Origin: Methanimicrococcus sp034006575 | GTDB lineage: Archaea; Halobacteriota; Methanosarcinia; Methanosarcinales; Methanosarcinaceae | DNA length: 13,466 bases | Assembly (NCBI GenBank): GCA_034006575.1 | Contig: JAVESN010000046.1 | Coordinates: forward strand, 1-13,466 | Direction: 5' to 3' | Shown here: positions 6,848 through 13,466 of the stretch, piece after piece | Layout: each line of letters starts with the position of its first letter | Position numbering within the stretch: position 1 is the first letter of the stretch | Notes under the pieces: model-generated | Database searches by the model: none | What the model was told of the DNA's origin: nothing | What the model saw: the letters and a program-made list of their open reading frames with translations, nothing else | Position numbers and translations under genes: made by a program

Positions 6848-6869
6848 TTCATTATAAATTCATTATAAA
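6848..6869 (-). promoter_or_regulatory. corA: Duplicated TATA-like element for corA
   Basis: Two perfect adjacent copies of an 11-base sequence read TTTATAATGAA on the minus strand. Archaeal initiation falls about 25 bases downstream of the TATA centre, so the copy at 6848-6858 would start transcription near 6829 and leave a leader of about 20 bases before the corA ATG. The second box lies one helical turn further upstream. Purine/A-rich sequence precedes it, as expected of a BRE. Confidence 0.45.
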
Positions 6870-6994
6870 TTCTTTTTAAGATTAATATATTTTCTGAACT
6901 TTTCTTCTTATTTCATTTATTTTCAAAAAATCAATGCTCTCCTTTATATTCTATGTTTCTGTTTACCCTTTCGTTCAAGTTATATTTTTTATTC

Positions 6995-7002
6995 GAGTGG
7001 AT
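6995..7002 (+). promoter_or_regulatory. Ribosome binding site favouring the exchanger start at 7006
   Basis: GAGTGGAT ends three bases before the ATG at 7006 and resembles the GAGTGAT elements of other genes here. The earlier in-frame ATG at 6934 has only A-rich sequence before it. Confidence 0.4.
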
Positions 7003-7005
7003 TCA

Positions 7006-7986
7006 ATGGTTTTTTCAAATATTTTTGTTTATATTTTATTTTTTGCCGGCCTCTTTTTGATTGCCTCCGGCGCGAATTGGTTTGTCGAAGCCGCCGTCAA
7101 TATTTCAAAACGATATCACATCCCAAAAGCCGTCATCGGCGCGACAATCGTCAGTTTCGCGACCACCGCGCCGGAATTTCTGGTCAGCTTTATGGCCGCT
7201 TTAAACGGCCAGGCGGACATGGCTATTGGAAACGCCGTCGGTTCTACCATATGTAACATCGGTCTGGGTATCGGATTTATTGTCGTTTTAAGATCGGTTG
7301 CAATCGACGATAAAAGTTTCAATGTCAAAGCGCTTTTTATGATTCTTTCCGGCGCCGTTTTATTCCTTCTCAGTTTAAACGGCGTCATCACAAAAGCGAA
7401 CGGTTTGCTTTTGTTGGTTATTTTTGTTTCTTATCTCTTTTACATTTACCAAGATCAAAAGAAACAATCAAAAACAATTGACGAATCCGTCAAAATCGAA
7501 ACGGAACCAAAAAAAGGCCTTTGGGGAAAAATCAAAATCAAAGACTCTTATTTAGACATCCTCATGTTTGTTGTCGGCGCGGTTTTTGTCGTCGGCGGCA
7601 GTCGGCTCGTTGTTGTGACCGGGACCGAAATCGCTTATCAGCTCGGGATTTCGGAACTAATTATCGGATTGACTCTGATTTCTATCGGAACCTCATTGCC
7701 GGAATTAATCACGGCCGTCACGTCTTTTAAAAAAGGGCATTCCGACCTTTCCATCGGAAACATTGTCGGCGCCAACATTTTAGATATCACGATGATTTTG
7801 GGAATCTCTTCTCTGTTCGTGGACTTGACCGTTAACAGCCAGCTTCTCAGGTACGATTACATTTTCATGATGGCGTTGTTCTTACTGGTCGCGTTTTTCG
7901 GATACAAAAAGAAAATCACACGCCTGCAAGGCGCCCTGATCGCTTTGATTTACATCGTTTATTTTATCGGTTTATTCGTTTTATAA
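7006..7986 (+). CDS. CaCA-family Ca2+/Na+ exchanger (YrbG/CaxA-like)
   Basis: An integral membrane antiporter predicted to expel Ca2+ (or another cation) using a Na+ or H+ gradient. At 326 residues it has the family size and two inverted halves. Each half carries an alpha repeat: residues 45-90 with FATTAPEF (E57) and GNAVGST, and residues 221-266 with IGTSLPEL (E233) and GNIVGAN. The two glutamates are the expected ion ligands. The first repeat reads FATTAPEF where GTSAPEL is usual. A charged loop of about 25 residues (near 150-180) separates the halves and should be cytoplasmic. An ATG at 6934 would add 24 hydrophobic residues; I prefer 7006 on family length and ribosome binding site. It is divergent from corA, suggesting linked divalent-cation control. 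Confidence 0.88.
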   Translation: MVFSNIFVYILFFAGLFLIASGANWFVEAAVNISKRYHIPKAVIGATIVSFATTAPEFLVSFMAALNGQADMAIGNAVGSTICNIGLGIGFIVVLRSVAIDDKSFNVKALFMILSGAVLFLLSLNGVITKANGLLLLVIFVSYLFYIYQDQKKQSKTIDESVKIETEPKKGLWGKIKIKDSYLDILMFVVGAVFVVGGSRLVVVTGTEIAYQLGISELIIGLTLISIGTSLPELITAVTSFKKGHSDLSIGNIVGANILDITMILGISSLFVDLTVNSQLLRYDYIFMMALFLLVAFFGYKKKITRLQGALIALIYIVYFIGLFVL

Positions 7987-8044
7987 AACAACCCTAAAAT
8001 TTAAGAAGAAGGCAAACATCAAAAGAGATTATAAACGTGATATT

Positions 8045-9685
8045 ATGGTTCATTTTCAATCTCTTCCGGAATCCGAAAGAATCCGCCATTTAAAAAAGCA
8101 GGCGGATTCGGCAGCGCGCTTTATTAAACAGCACCCCCACGTTTGTTTGGTAACACACAACGATTCGGACGGATTGACGAGCGCCGCCATTATGATTCAA
8201 GCTTTCCGGCGCGAAGGAATCATTTACTTTCATAAAATTTATCCGAAATTGGACGGCTCCATCGTTTCCGCGCTCGCTTCTTCCTTTCCCGAGGATTTTT
8301 TAATGGTATTTTGCGATATCGGAAGTGGGCAATCCGAATTTTTATCGGCTCTGCCGAATCCGATTGTCATTTTGGACCACCACGTGCCCGTCGGGAAATC
8401 ACCGGCGAAAGTTGTCGTTAATCCGATGACGGTCGGATTGGAAGGTTCTTACATGATTTCCGGCGCCGGCGTTTCATATCTGACGGCGCGCGCGATGCGG
8501 GAAGAAAATTACGATCTGTCTTCGCTGGCGATTGCCGGAATCATCGGAGACCGCCAATTAATGGTTGCCGCGAATGCCGAAATCTTAAACGAAGCCTTGT
8601 CAGTCGGCGTTGTTGAAAGCCGATACGGACTTAAAGTCGGCGACAATGATTTGTTTCATATTTTTATGAGAACGACTGAGCCTTATTTGGATATTACGGG
8701 AAAACCGGATGAAATCCGCTCGTTTTTAAAATCGTTGGATTTAGAAGCGTCAAAAAACATCAATGATTTGTCCGACGATGAAATGAAACGATTGTGCGAT
8801 GCCGTTTTGGAAAAATTAAAACCTTTGGACAGTCCGGATGCGATTGAAGCCGCCGTCGGAAATATTTATTATTTGAAAAATCTGGCCGTTGAAAACGTTT
8901 TTGATTTGGCCGGCATTTTGGACAGCTGCAACAAAGAAGAGGAATTTGACGCGGCGATGGCGCTTTGTTTGGGAGACGCGTCCGTTCTTGAGAAATGCTA
9001 CGCCACTTATTACACCGCTCAAGAAGAGCTTGTTCAAAATTTAGCCGCGGTTTTGCCGACCGCAAAATCACTTTCCCACCTCTCTTATATTTACGGCAAA
9101 GATTTGAATTCCGCCGGCAGTGTTTCAACCGCTTACATCCGATATATTAATCCGAGCAAACCGTTTGTTTGCTTAAATGAAACGGACGGAATCCTCCGAA
9201 TCTCGGCTCGCGGCACGCGCAATCTTATTTCTCGCGGATTGGACCTCTCCGTTGCCGTAAAAACGGCGGCAGAAAGCGTCGGCGGCAGTGGCGGCGGTCA
9301 TAATATCGCGTCGGGCGGGCTTTTGCCCGGGGGGGACGACTGTGAAGGGTGTGCAACCCTCTTTTTAAACAATCTAAATGACATCGTCAAAGAACAGCTC
9401 GAAATCCCGATAAAAAAACCGGCGATTCGTATTTCCGGCCAAATTTGTTTCATTGAAGAAACGGATTTTGAAAAAGAGAATCATTTTTCCGAAAAATTAG
9501 TTTTGTCCTTGGCGCCCGATAATTTTCGCGACATGGAAACGGCGGTTCATGAAAACAGGGCCGAAGTTCTTTTAAAATCCGATAAAATCGGATCAATGCT
9601 GGCGACAGCGGATGATTTATTGATGAACGCGGACGGGGCGGTTCGCGCCACAAAAGCTTCTCAAAAAAAAGACGAACACTCTTAA
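8045..9685 (+). CDS. DHH/DHHA1 phosphoesterase, archaeal RecJ-like exonuclease
   Basis: A predicted Mn2+-dependent nuclease of the archaeal RecJ group, which includes the GINS-associated nuclease GAN of the replisome. DHH-domain motifs are visible: THNDSDGLTSA (residues 37-47; D40 and D42), FCDIG (89-93; D91), LDHHVP (110-115) and IIGDRQ (166-171). The DHHA1 substrate motif GGSGGGHNIASGG starts at residue 413, with H419. The 546 residues are longer than a typical GAN; the extra length is mostly C-terminal (after about 440) and has no motif I recognise. GTGAT at 8037-8041, three bases before the ATG, supports the start. The gene stands about 60 bases after the exchanger gene on the same strand. 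Whether it acts on DNA, RNA or small nucleotides cannot be decided from sequence alone. Confidence 0.87.
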   Translation: MVHFQSLPESERIRHLKKQADSAARFIKQHPHVCLVTHNDSDGLTSAAIMIQAFRREGIIYFHKIYPKLDGSIVSALASSFPEDFLMVFCDIGSGQSEFLSALPNPIVILDHHVPVGKSPAKVVVNPMTVGLEGSYMISGAGVSYLTARAMREENYDLSSLAIAGIIGDRQLMVAANAEILNEALSVGVVESRYGLKVGDNDLFHIFMRTTEPYLDITGKPDEIRSFLKSLDLEASKNINDLSDDEMKRLCDAVLEKLKPLDSPDAIEAAVGNIYYLKNLAVENVFDLAGILDSCNKEEEFDAAMALCLGDASVLEKCYATYYTAQEELVQNLAAVLPTAKSLSHLSYIYGKDLNSAGSVSTAYIRYINPSKPFVCLNETDGILRISARGTRNLISRGLDLSVAVKTAAESVGGSGGGHNIASGGLLPGGDDCEGCATLFLNNLNDIVKEQLEIPIKKPAIRISGQICFIEETDFEKENHFSEKLVLSLAPDNFRDMETAVHENRAEVLLKSDKIGSMLATADDLLMNADGAVRATKASQKKDEHS

Positions 9686-9698
9686 TTTAAAAATTCGG

Positions 9699-9749
9699 GT
9701 ACTTCAAGTCGTTTTTAATTTTAGCTGAGTATTTCAATTTGTTTTTAAA
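9699..9749. repeat. Imperfect 21-bp direct repeat at the end of the truncated ADP-ribosyltransferase gene
   Basis: Sequence at 9699-9719 recurs 30 bases later at 9729-9749, with 17 of 21 positions identical (shared core TTCAA..., then GTTTTTAA). The second copy overlaps the stop codon of the minus-strand reading frame 9745-9963, so it lies at the truncation point of that gene. The spacer between the two coding regions otherwise contains nothing recognisable. Confidence 0.5.
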
Positions 9750-9963
9750 TAATTGCTTCAATGACTCCGTAATCGGTATAATGGTCTTTTGCCCACTCTA
9801 TCGCTCTTGAATAATTATTCTCCCAAAAATAAATGCCGTTTCCAAGCCAATCATATGAATTTGTACTCGGTTTTAAGCTTTCATTTTTGTGCAATACTTT
9901 GTCGCAAGTTTTATTGGAACACCCATGAAATCCTAAAATTAAATGCGGAAATTTGGTATACAT
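9745..9963 (-). CDS. Truncated PARP-like ADP-ribosyltransferase fragment (toxin-like)
   Basis: This 72-residue frame holds the N-terminal half of an ADP-ribosyltransferase-like domain. GFHGC (residues 11-15) gives the NAD-binding histidine, and WLGNGIYFWE (39-48) followed by SRAIEWA strongly resembles the GKGIYF segment of PARPs with its conserved tyrosine. It also resembles a widespread set of unnamed bacterial proteins with LKPS...YDWLGxGIYFWE. Those are roughly twice as long; here the frame stops just after VIEAII, and no downstream frame resumes the domain, so the region expected to hold the catalytic glutamate is absent. It starts immediately after the stop of the upstream small gene (TAA directly followed by ATG), implying translational coupling. 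It is probably inactive. Fold assignment is by motif only. Confidence 0.6.
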   Translation of the reverse strand: MYTKFPHLILGFHGCSNKTCDKVLHKNESLKPSTNSYDWLGNGIYFWENNYSRAIEWAKDHYTDYGVIEAII

Positions 9964-10125
9964 TTACCATTGAACTCCATGTCTGATTATTTTTTTTCCG
10001 TCTTTGTCCAAAATGCCGGTTTCAATCAATATTTGTTTTGATTCTTTCGGCGTTTCATTTTTTACAACTTCTTCAAAATATCTGTTAAAAATTTTCATAA
10101 ATTCTTCGAAATTTGTGTCTATCAT
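9964..10125 (-). CDS. Small protein upstream of the ADP-ribosyltransferase fragment, possible antitoxin
   Basis: A 53-residue protein with a helical, charged N-terminal half (FEEFMKIFNRYFEEVVKN) and a C-terminal ESKQILIETGILDKDGK segment. A similar ILxxxGILDKxGK ending occurs in small proteins encoded next to toxin genes. Its stop codon abuts the next start, so the pair forms a two-gene unit. The start is ATG 10125, because GAGTGAT (10130-10136) precedes it by four bases; the GTG at 10155 would add ten residues but has no properly spaced binding site. No DNA-binding motif is recognisable. Its role as antitoxin is inferred from size, order and coupling, not from a known family. Confidence 0.5.
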   Translation of the reverse strand: MIDTNFEEFMKIFNRYFEEVVKNETPKESKQILIETGILDKDGKKIIRHGVQW

Positions 10126-10129
10126 TTGA

Positions 10130-10136
10130 ATCACTC
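10130..10136 (-). promoter_or_regulatory. Ribosome binding site of the small antitoxin-like gene
   Basis: It reads GAGTGAT on the minus strand, four bases before ATG 10125. The same motif and spacing occur before EFR1, which decides the start. Confidence 0.6.
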
Positions 10137-10157
10137 TTTTTATAATTTTATACACTC

Positions 10158-10172
10158 CTTATTTAAATTCGT
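10158..10172 (-). promoter_or_regulatory. Candidate TATA box of the antitoxin-like/ADP-ribosyltransferase pair
   Basis: TTTAAATA reads on the minus strand at 10160-10167. Initiation about 26 bases downstream would fall near 10137, just before the ribosome binding site, giving a short leader. This is positional inference only. Confidence 0.35.
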
Positions 10173-10192
10173 CGATTTTTTTATTTTCGTAT

Positions 10193-10212
10193 CCGATAAA
10201 CTTTAATTATCT
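10193..10212 (+). promoter_or_regulatory. serS: Candidate BRE/TATA of serS
   Basis: CTTTAATTAT (10201-10210), preceded by the A-rich CGATAAA, would place initiation near 10231, about 35 bases before the ATG. AGGAATG (10252-10258) is the likely ribosome binding site, eight bases before the start. Confidence 0.3.
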
Positions 10213-10266
10213 ATACGCAATTACATCCTTTATTATTTTTTAAAACCAAACAGGAATGTTTCAAAC

Positions 10267-11769
10267 ATGGAATTTTACTTAAAAGCTTCTTTGAAAACAA
10301 GCGCAGACCCTGCGATCGGAAAAGAAGATATTGAAAAAATTATGACCGAAGCAAAAGATACAATCTTAGCGAAAGGTGCGCCCGCGGGCGAAGGCGCTCA
10401 AATTAAAAGCTGGGCAATCGGCGATAAAAGCATTGATATCGAATTGACGTCCGGCCGCTACGTTCGCGTTCACGATGCGATTCTGCGCCTTAAAAAAGCT
10501 TTGGCCGAGCCGCTCGGCAAGAACCATAAAATTGGAATTCGCGGGCTGGATGCGGAAATGTTTACAATATCCGTCCCGGCCGAACACGATTTAAAAAACA
10601 AAAAAATTCCTTACGTCTCCTCGGTGGATTTCAATGAAGGAAAGCTTCTTTTAACGTTGGAAGTCGGCGAAGCGGAAATGAGAAATCAAGTTCCGGACCG
10701 CATTTTAACATTAATCGAAGACAAATTGGAACAAGACGCTTACGGGGCCAAAGCGGAACACTGGAATTTGCTTTGGGAAAGCGAAGATCGGGAATTCCAT
10801 TACAAAGAAGACCCGACGGAAGACATGTTAAAACAAGGGTGGCTTAAAAGAGGCGCCGGTCGTGGTCAGTGGATTCACGGTCCGGTCACGACACGTTTGT
10901 TCCGAATTTTTGAACAAATCGTGGTTGATGAAATCTTAACGCCGCTCGGATACGATGAAATGATTTTTCCCAAATTGGTCATGTGGGATATTTGGAAACA
11001 TTCCGGACACGCCAAAGGGGTTTATCCCGAAATTTATTACGTTTGTCCTCCCAAAACGCGCGACCCCGAATATTGGGAAGACGTCATGGATTATTACAAA
11101 ATCACACACGAAGTGCCGGTTGAAATGTTAAAAGATAAAATCGGCGATCCGATCGGAGGCATGTGTTATGCGCAATGTCCGCCGTCGTGGGGTTTTTTCC
11201 AGGGGGAAACCATTGCAACCGAAAGTTTGCCGATCTTGATTTTTGACCGCTCCGGAACGTCGCATCGTTATGAAAGCGGCGGTATTCACGGGATTGAGCG
11301 CGTGGACGAATTCCACCGAATCGAACTCGTTTGGCTCGGAACCAAAGAGCAAGTCGTTGAAACCACAAAACTTCTTCACGAGCGCTACATGCATATTTTC
11401 AATGACATCTTGGATTTGAAATGGAGAAAAGCTTGGGTCACGCCCTGGTTTATGGCGCAAGAAGGCCTTGCCGGCGTTGCGGCCGATGAAGTGACGGGAA
11501 CGACGGACTATGAAGCGCCGCTTCCGTACCGCGGTCCAAACGGGGAATGGCTTGAATTCCAAAATGTCAGCATCAACGGCGAAAAATACCCGAGCGGATT
11601 TAACGTCAAAAGCCAAAGCGGCGAAAAACTCTGGAGCGGCTGTTCCGGCGTGGGCCTTGAAAGATGGACGGCGGCGTTCTTGGCGCAACACGGGCTTGAT
11701 CCGAAAAATTGGCCGCCCGAGATTCAAAAGAGATTCGGAAAAATGCCAAAACAGGTTAAATTTTTGTAA
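10267..11769 (+). CDS. serS: Seryl-tRNA synthetase, methanogenic type (SerRS2)
   Basis: It charges tRNA-Ser with serine in an ATP-dependent two-step reaction. The 500 residues align nearly end to end with the atypical zinc-dependent SerRS known from Methanosarcina barkeri and other methanogens, not with the standard bacterial/eukaryotic form. The N-terminal domain (about 1-165) binds tRNA and opens with FYLKASLKTSADP. The class II core includes GWLKRG, SGHAKGVYPEIYYVCPP and motif 2-like FDRSGTSHRYESGG (327-340), and ends with SGCSGVGLERW (457-467, motif 3). The zinc ligands C304, E353 and C459 match C306, E355 and C461 of M. barkeri at a constant offset of two. The zinc recognises the serine amino group, replacing the usual water-mediated scheme. 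A terminator-like hairpin follows the gene. Confidence 0.97.
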   Translation: MEFYLKASLKTSADPAIGKEDIEKIMTEAKDTILAKGAPAGEGAQIKSWAIGDKSIDIELTSGRYVRVHDAILRLKKALAEPLGKNHKIGIRGLDAEMFTISVPAEHDLKNKKIPYVSSVDFNEGKLLLTLEVGEAEMRNQVPDRILTLIEDKLEQDAYGAKAEHWNLLWESEDREFHYKEDPTEDMLKQGWLKRGAGRGQWIHGPVTTRLFRIFEQIVVDEILTPLGYDEMIFPKLVMWDIWKHSGHAKGVYPEIYYVCPPKTRDPEYWEDVMDYYKITHEVPVEMLKDKIGDPIGGMCYAQCPPSWGFFQGETIATESLPILIFDRSGTSHRYESGGIHGIERVDEFHRIELVWLGTKEQVVETTKLLHERYMHIFNDILDLKWRKAWVTPWFMAQEGLAGVAADEVTGTTDYEAPLPYRGPNGEWLEFQNVSINGEKYPSGFNVKSQSGEKLWSGCSGVGLERWTAAFLAQHGLDPKNWPPEIQKRFGKMPKQVKFL

Positions 11770-11799
11770 GAAATCCGTTTTTTCGGATTTTCTTTTTTT
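11770..11799 (+). terminator. Hairpin plus T-tract after serS
   Basis: AAATCCG (11771-11777) and CGGATTT (11784-11790) form a perfect 7-bp stem, with a flanking G-U pair, around a T6 loop. A TTTTCTTTTTTT tract follows. This begins one base after the serS stop codon and ends ten bases before the next start, so it separates serS from trm-G10 or attenuates readthrough. Confidence 0.7.
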
Positions 11800-11808
11800 G
11801 AGATTATT

Positions 11809-12915
11809 ATGTTATACGCGTTTGAGTTGTCCGGAGAGCATCCGAAAATTCCGGCGGCCGAGGTTTTGAGTGTTCTTTCTTCTCGGAATTTGGATTTTTT
11901 CGTTTCAGAAGAATATTTGAATTGCTTAATCGTTGATATTTTTTCAAATGACCCGGCGATATCGGACGACGATATTTTTCTCATGATGAAAAAAGAAATG
12001 CCTTCTGTTTTGGCGATGACGCACGCGATTTCAAAAGTGATTGAAATCACAAAGGTCGATGAAAAAACCATTCTGTCGGCCGCGGAAAACTTTAAAGCCG
12101 CGGATTATTTGTCGGAAGGGGAAACCTTTGTCGTTCGCGCCAAACGTCTGGGCGATAATTCCGTTTTAAAATCCGTTGATTTGGAAGGCAAAATCGGCGG
12201 CCGCATTTATCGCCAGGGTTTTCGAGCGTCTCTTAAAAATGCGGATGTGACTTTTCGATTAACTTTGACGGATAAAGCGGTTTTCGGAATTTTGGCAGCC
12301 GTTATTGATCGCGGCGCTTACGAACATCGATCGCCGCAAAAAAAACCGTTTTTCTATCCGGGCGTTTTGATGCCGCGCGTCGCTCGAGCGCTTTCAAATA
12401 TCGCGGGCGTCCGAAAAAATTCTGTCGTCATTGATCCGTTTTGCGGCACGGCAGGCATTTTGCTTGAAGCCGGACTTCTCGGCGGCAAAGTTCTGGGCGT
12501 GGATGCGCAGGAAAAAATCATTATCGGCGCCGCAACAAATTTGGGCGGATACGCGCAATCCACCGGAGAATTGCTTACAAAAGAAGAGCGGCAAAGCAGC
12601 ACGGATTTGATTTCTTATGATCTGTTTGTCGGCGATGCGTGCGGCCTGCCGTTTGAAAATGAATCGGCCGATTCGATTATTACGGATCCGCCTTACGGAA
12701 GATCGGCGGCAATCAAAGCGGAATCATTGGAATGGCTGTATGAAAAATCTTTTGTTGAAATGTTTCGCGTTTTAAAATTCGGAAAAAAAGCGGTTGTCGT
12801 TTCTGAAATCAGTGTTGAAGCTTTTGCAAAAGACGCCGGATTTGAAATCGAAGAAATTTATAAGCAGCGCGTTCACAGAAGTTTAACGCGAACGATTACG
12901 GTTTTAAAAAAATGA
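11809..12915 (+). CDS. tRNA (guanine-10-N2)-dimethyltransferase, archaeal Trm-G10
   Basis: It methylates N2 of G10 in the D-arm junction of tRNA (to m2G and m2,2G) with S-adenosylmethionine. The 368 residues contain an N-terminal ferredoxin-like/THUMP region (about 1-170), the linker FFYPGVLMPRVARALSN (181-197), the SAM-binding motif DPFCGTAGILLEAGLLGG (209-226) with D232 of LGVDAQ following, and the catalytic TDPPYGRS (292-299), the [ND]PP[YF] motif of N2-guanine methyltransferases. The order is that of archaeal Trm-G10/Trm11. The ATG at 11809 follows GAGATTATT, a poor ribosome binding site. The close spacing to serS suggests that some transcription may run through the intervening hairpin, although the gene may have its own promoter. 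Confidence 0.92.
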   Translation: MLYAFELSGEHPKIPAAEVLSVLSSRNLDFFVSEEYLNCLIVDIFSNDPAISDDDIFLMMKKEMPSVLAMTHAISKVIEITKVDEKTILSAAENFKAADYLSEGETFVVRAKRLGDNSVLKSVDLEGKIGGRIYRQGFRASLKNADVTFRLTLTDKAVFGILAAVIDRGAYEHRSPQKKPFFYPGVLMPRVARALSNIAGVRKNSVVIDPFCGTAGILLEAGLLGGKVLGVDAQEKIIIGAATNLGGYAQSTGELLTKEERQSSTDLISYDLFVGDACGLPFENESADSIITDPPYGRSAAIKAESLEWLYEKSFVEMFRVLKFGKKAVVVSEISVEAFAKDAGFEIEEIYKQRVHRSLTRTITVLKK

Positions 12916-13016
12916 TTTTAAAGAATAATTATTTTATTTATGTTTCAAATGAAAACCAAGACGAATGAGGGAATAAATCATTTTCAGATTTTAATCTCTT
13001 CATCCTCAAAAGTATT

Positions 13017-13466
13017 TCAGTCTTCAAAAAGGTCATCTAATATGATTTCGGATTGAACCATGCCCGAATACATATTTTTAGAAATTCCGTATGTTGTCAC
13101 CATTGTTAAATGAACGGCTTTTTTCGTTCCCGTCTCGGAAATGAAAGCCTCTTTTTTTTGGCTTAAATTTTCACTGTCTTTTTTATTGATTGAAAATAAC
13201 CCGGCGCCGGCATATTTCATTTCACACAAATTAATCACATCGTCTTTTCTGTCAATAATTAAATCAATTTGAGCTCCCGGCATTGATTTTTTACTTCTCC
13301 ATGCCGATATATTTGTCAAAACACCGGAAATGCCTAATTTTTTCTTCATTTGGCGCGTGTGGGAAATACAAACTTGTTCAAAAGCAAAACCACTCCAAGA
13401 ACGATGTTGCGCGCTGTCAATCGAATTCAGCCAAAAGATTTCATCAAAATACGCATTGTCTTTGAT
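13017..13466 (-). CDS. AAA-type ATPase of the COG1672 group, C-terminal part with nuclease-like domain
   Basis: The frame is open to the right edge, giving 149 C-terminal residues; the first in-window ATG (13349) is internal. Upstream of it the frame reads WSGFAFEQVCISHTRQM, a segment typical of archaeal and bacterial predicted ATPases that end in a restriction-endonuclease-like domain. The tail shows the PD-(D/E)xK pattern: GAQIDLIID (acidic residue) and, shortly after, INLCEMKYA (E-x-K). It closes with HLTMVTTYGISKNMY and EIILDDLF, also family-typical. The ATP-binding half lies outside the window. Function is poorly known; many copies sit in variable genome regions and defence roles have been suggested. 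It is convergent with trm-G10 over a 101-base spacer. Confidence 0.82.
   Translation of the reverse strand: MKDNAYFDEIFWLNSIDSAQHRSWSGFAFEQVCISHTRQMKKKLGISGVLTNISAWRSKKSMPGAQIDLIIDRKDDVINLCEMKYAGAGLFSINKKDSENLSQKKEAFISETGTKKAVHLTMVTTYGISKNMYSGMVQSEIILDDLFED

Noticed and set aside
6934..7005. 24-residue hydrophobic N-terminal extension of the cation exchanger
   Set aside because: It gives a length and start unlike the family, and the ATG at 6934 has no ribosome binding site, whereas 7006 does. An extra membrane segment cannot be fully excluded.
10126..10155. Ten-residue N-terminal extension of the antitoxin-like protein from GTG 10155
   Set aside because: The AAGGAG before it touches the GTG with no spacing, while ATG 10125 has GAGTGAT at the normal distance.
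9686..10266. Integrated mobile element around the ADP-ribosyltransferase pair
   Set aside because: No integrase, transposase, tRNA target or flanking long repeats were seen; only the short 21-bp repeat on one side.
11128..11727. 199-codon minus-strand open frame opposite serS
   Set aside because: It lies entirely within a strongly conserved synthetase gene and resembles no protein; codon bias of serS keeps it open.
12916..13016. RNA gene or terminator in the trm-G10/ATPase spacer
   Set aside because: AT-rich, convergent ends, no clear stem followed by a T-run and no tRNA-like structure.

Overview
The window looks like a low-GC methanogenic archaeon, most likely close to the Methanosarcinaceae. 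The strongest evidence is the gene at 10267-11769, a full-length seryl-tRNA synthetase of the rare methanogenic type (SerRS2). Further support comes from archaeal-type tRNA-modifying enzymes (MtaB/CDKAL1-like methylthiotransferase, Trm5, Trm-G10), an archaeal RecJ-like DHH phosphoesterase, several GTGAT-type ribosome binding sites and AT-rich, T-tract-filled spacers. PurN fits Methanosarcinales, which make tetrahydrofolate. The genus cannot be fixed from the sequence; a gut-associated relative of Methanimicrococcus is only a guess.

Layout. Position 3-449 is the 3' end of a GlpX-type fructose-bisphosphatase gene. A T-tract-phased spacer of about 215 bases follows, then mtaB (666-2282), which carries 31 in-frame 9-bp units. 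PurN (2437-3051) is convergent with mtaB. A 455-base divergent spacer with a tandem array averaging 10.5 bp per unit leads into a two-gene unit: an EFR1-type flavodoxin/ferredoxin fusion (3507-4346) and trm5 (4352-5668), the latter with twelve in-frame 15-bp units. CorA (5718-6809, minus) and a CaCA-family Ca2+/Na+ exchanger (7006-7986, plus) are divergent. A DHH phosphoesterase (8045-9685) follows. A short minus-strand pair (9745-10125) encodes a 53-residue antitoxin-like protein and a truncated PARP-like ADP-ribosyltransferase fragment. Next come serS (10267-11769), a hairpin terminator and trm-G10 (11809-12915). The right edge holds the C-terminal part of a COG1672-like ATPase with a nuclease-like tail (13017-13466, minus).

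How the genes fit together. Four of the eight well-identified plus-strand genes act on tRNA: two modify position 37 (MtaB on t6A37, Trm5 on G37), one modifies G10 and one charges tRNA-Ser. The two position-37 enzymes are the only proteins here interrupted by tandem-repeat linkers, and the spacers upstream of their transcription units are filled with about 10.5-11 bp periodic arrays. That recurrent expansion, plus the decayed toxin-antitoxin-like pair, are the most unusual features. The remainder is ordinary chromosomal housekeeping. No integrase, transposase, CRISPR array, rRNA or tRNA gene was recognised.
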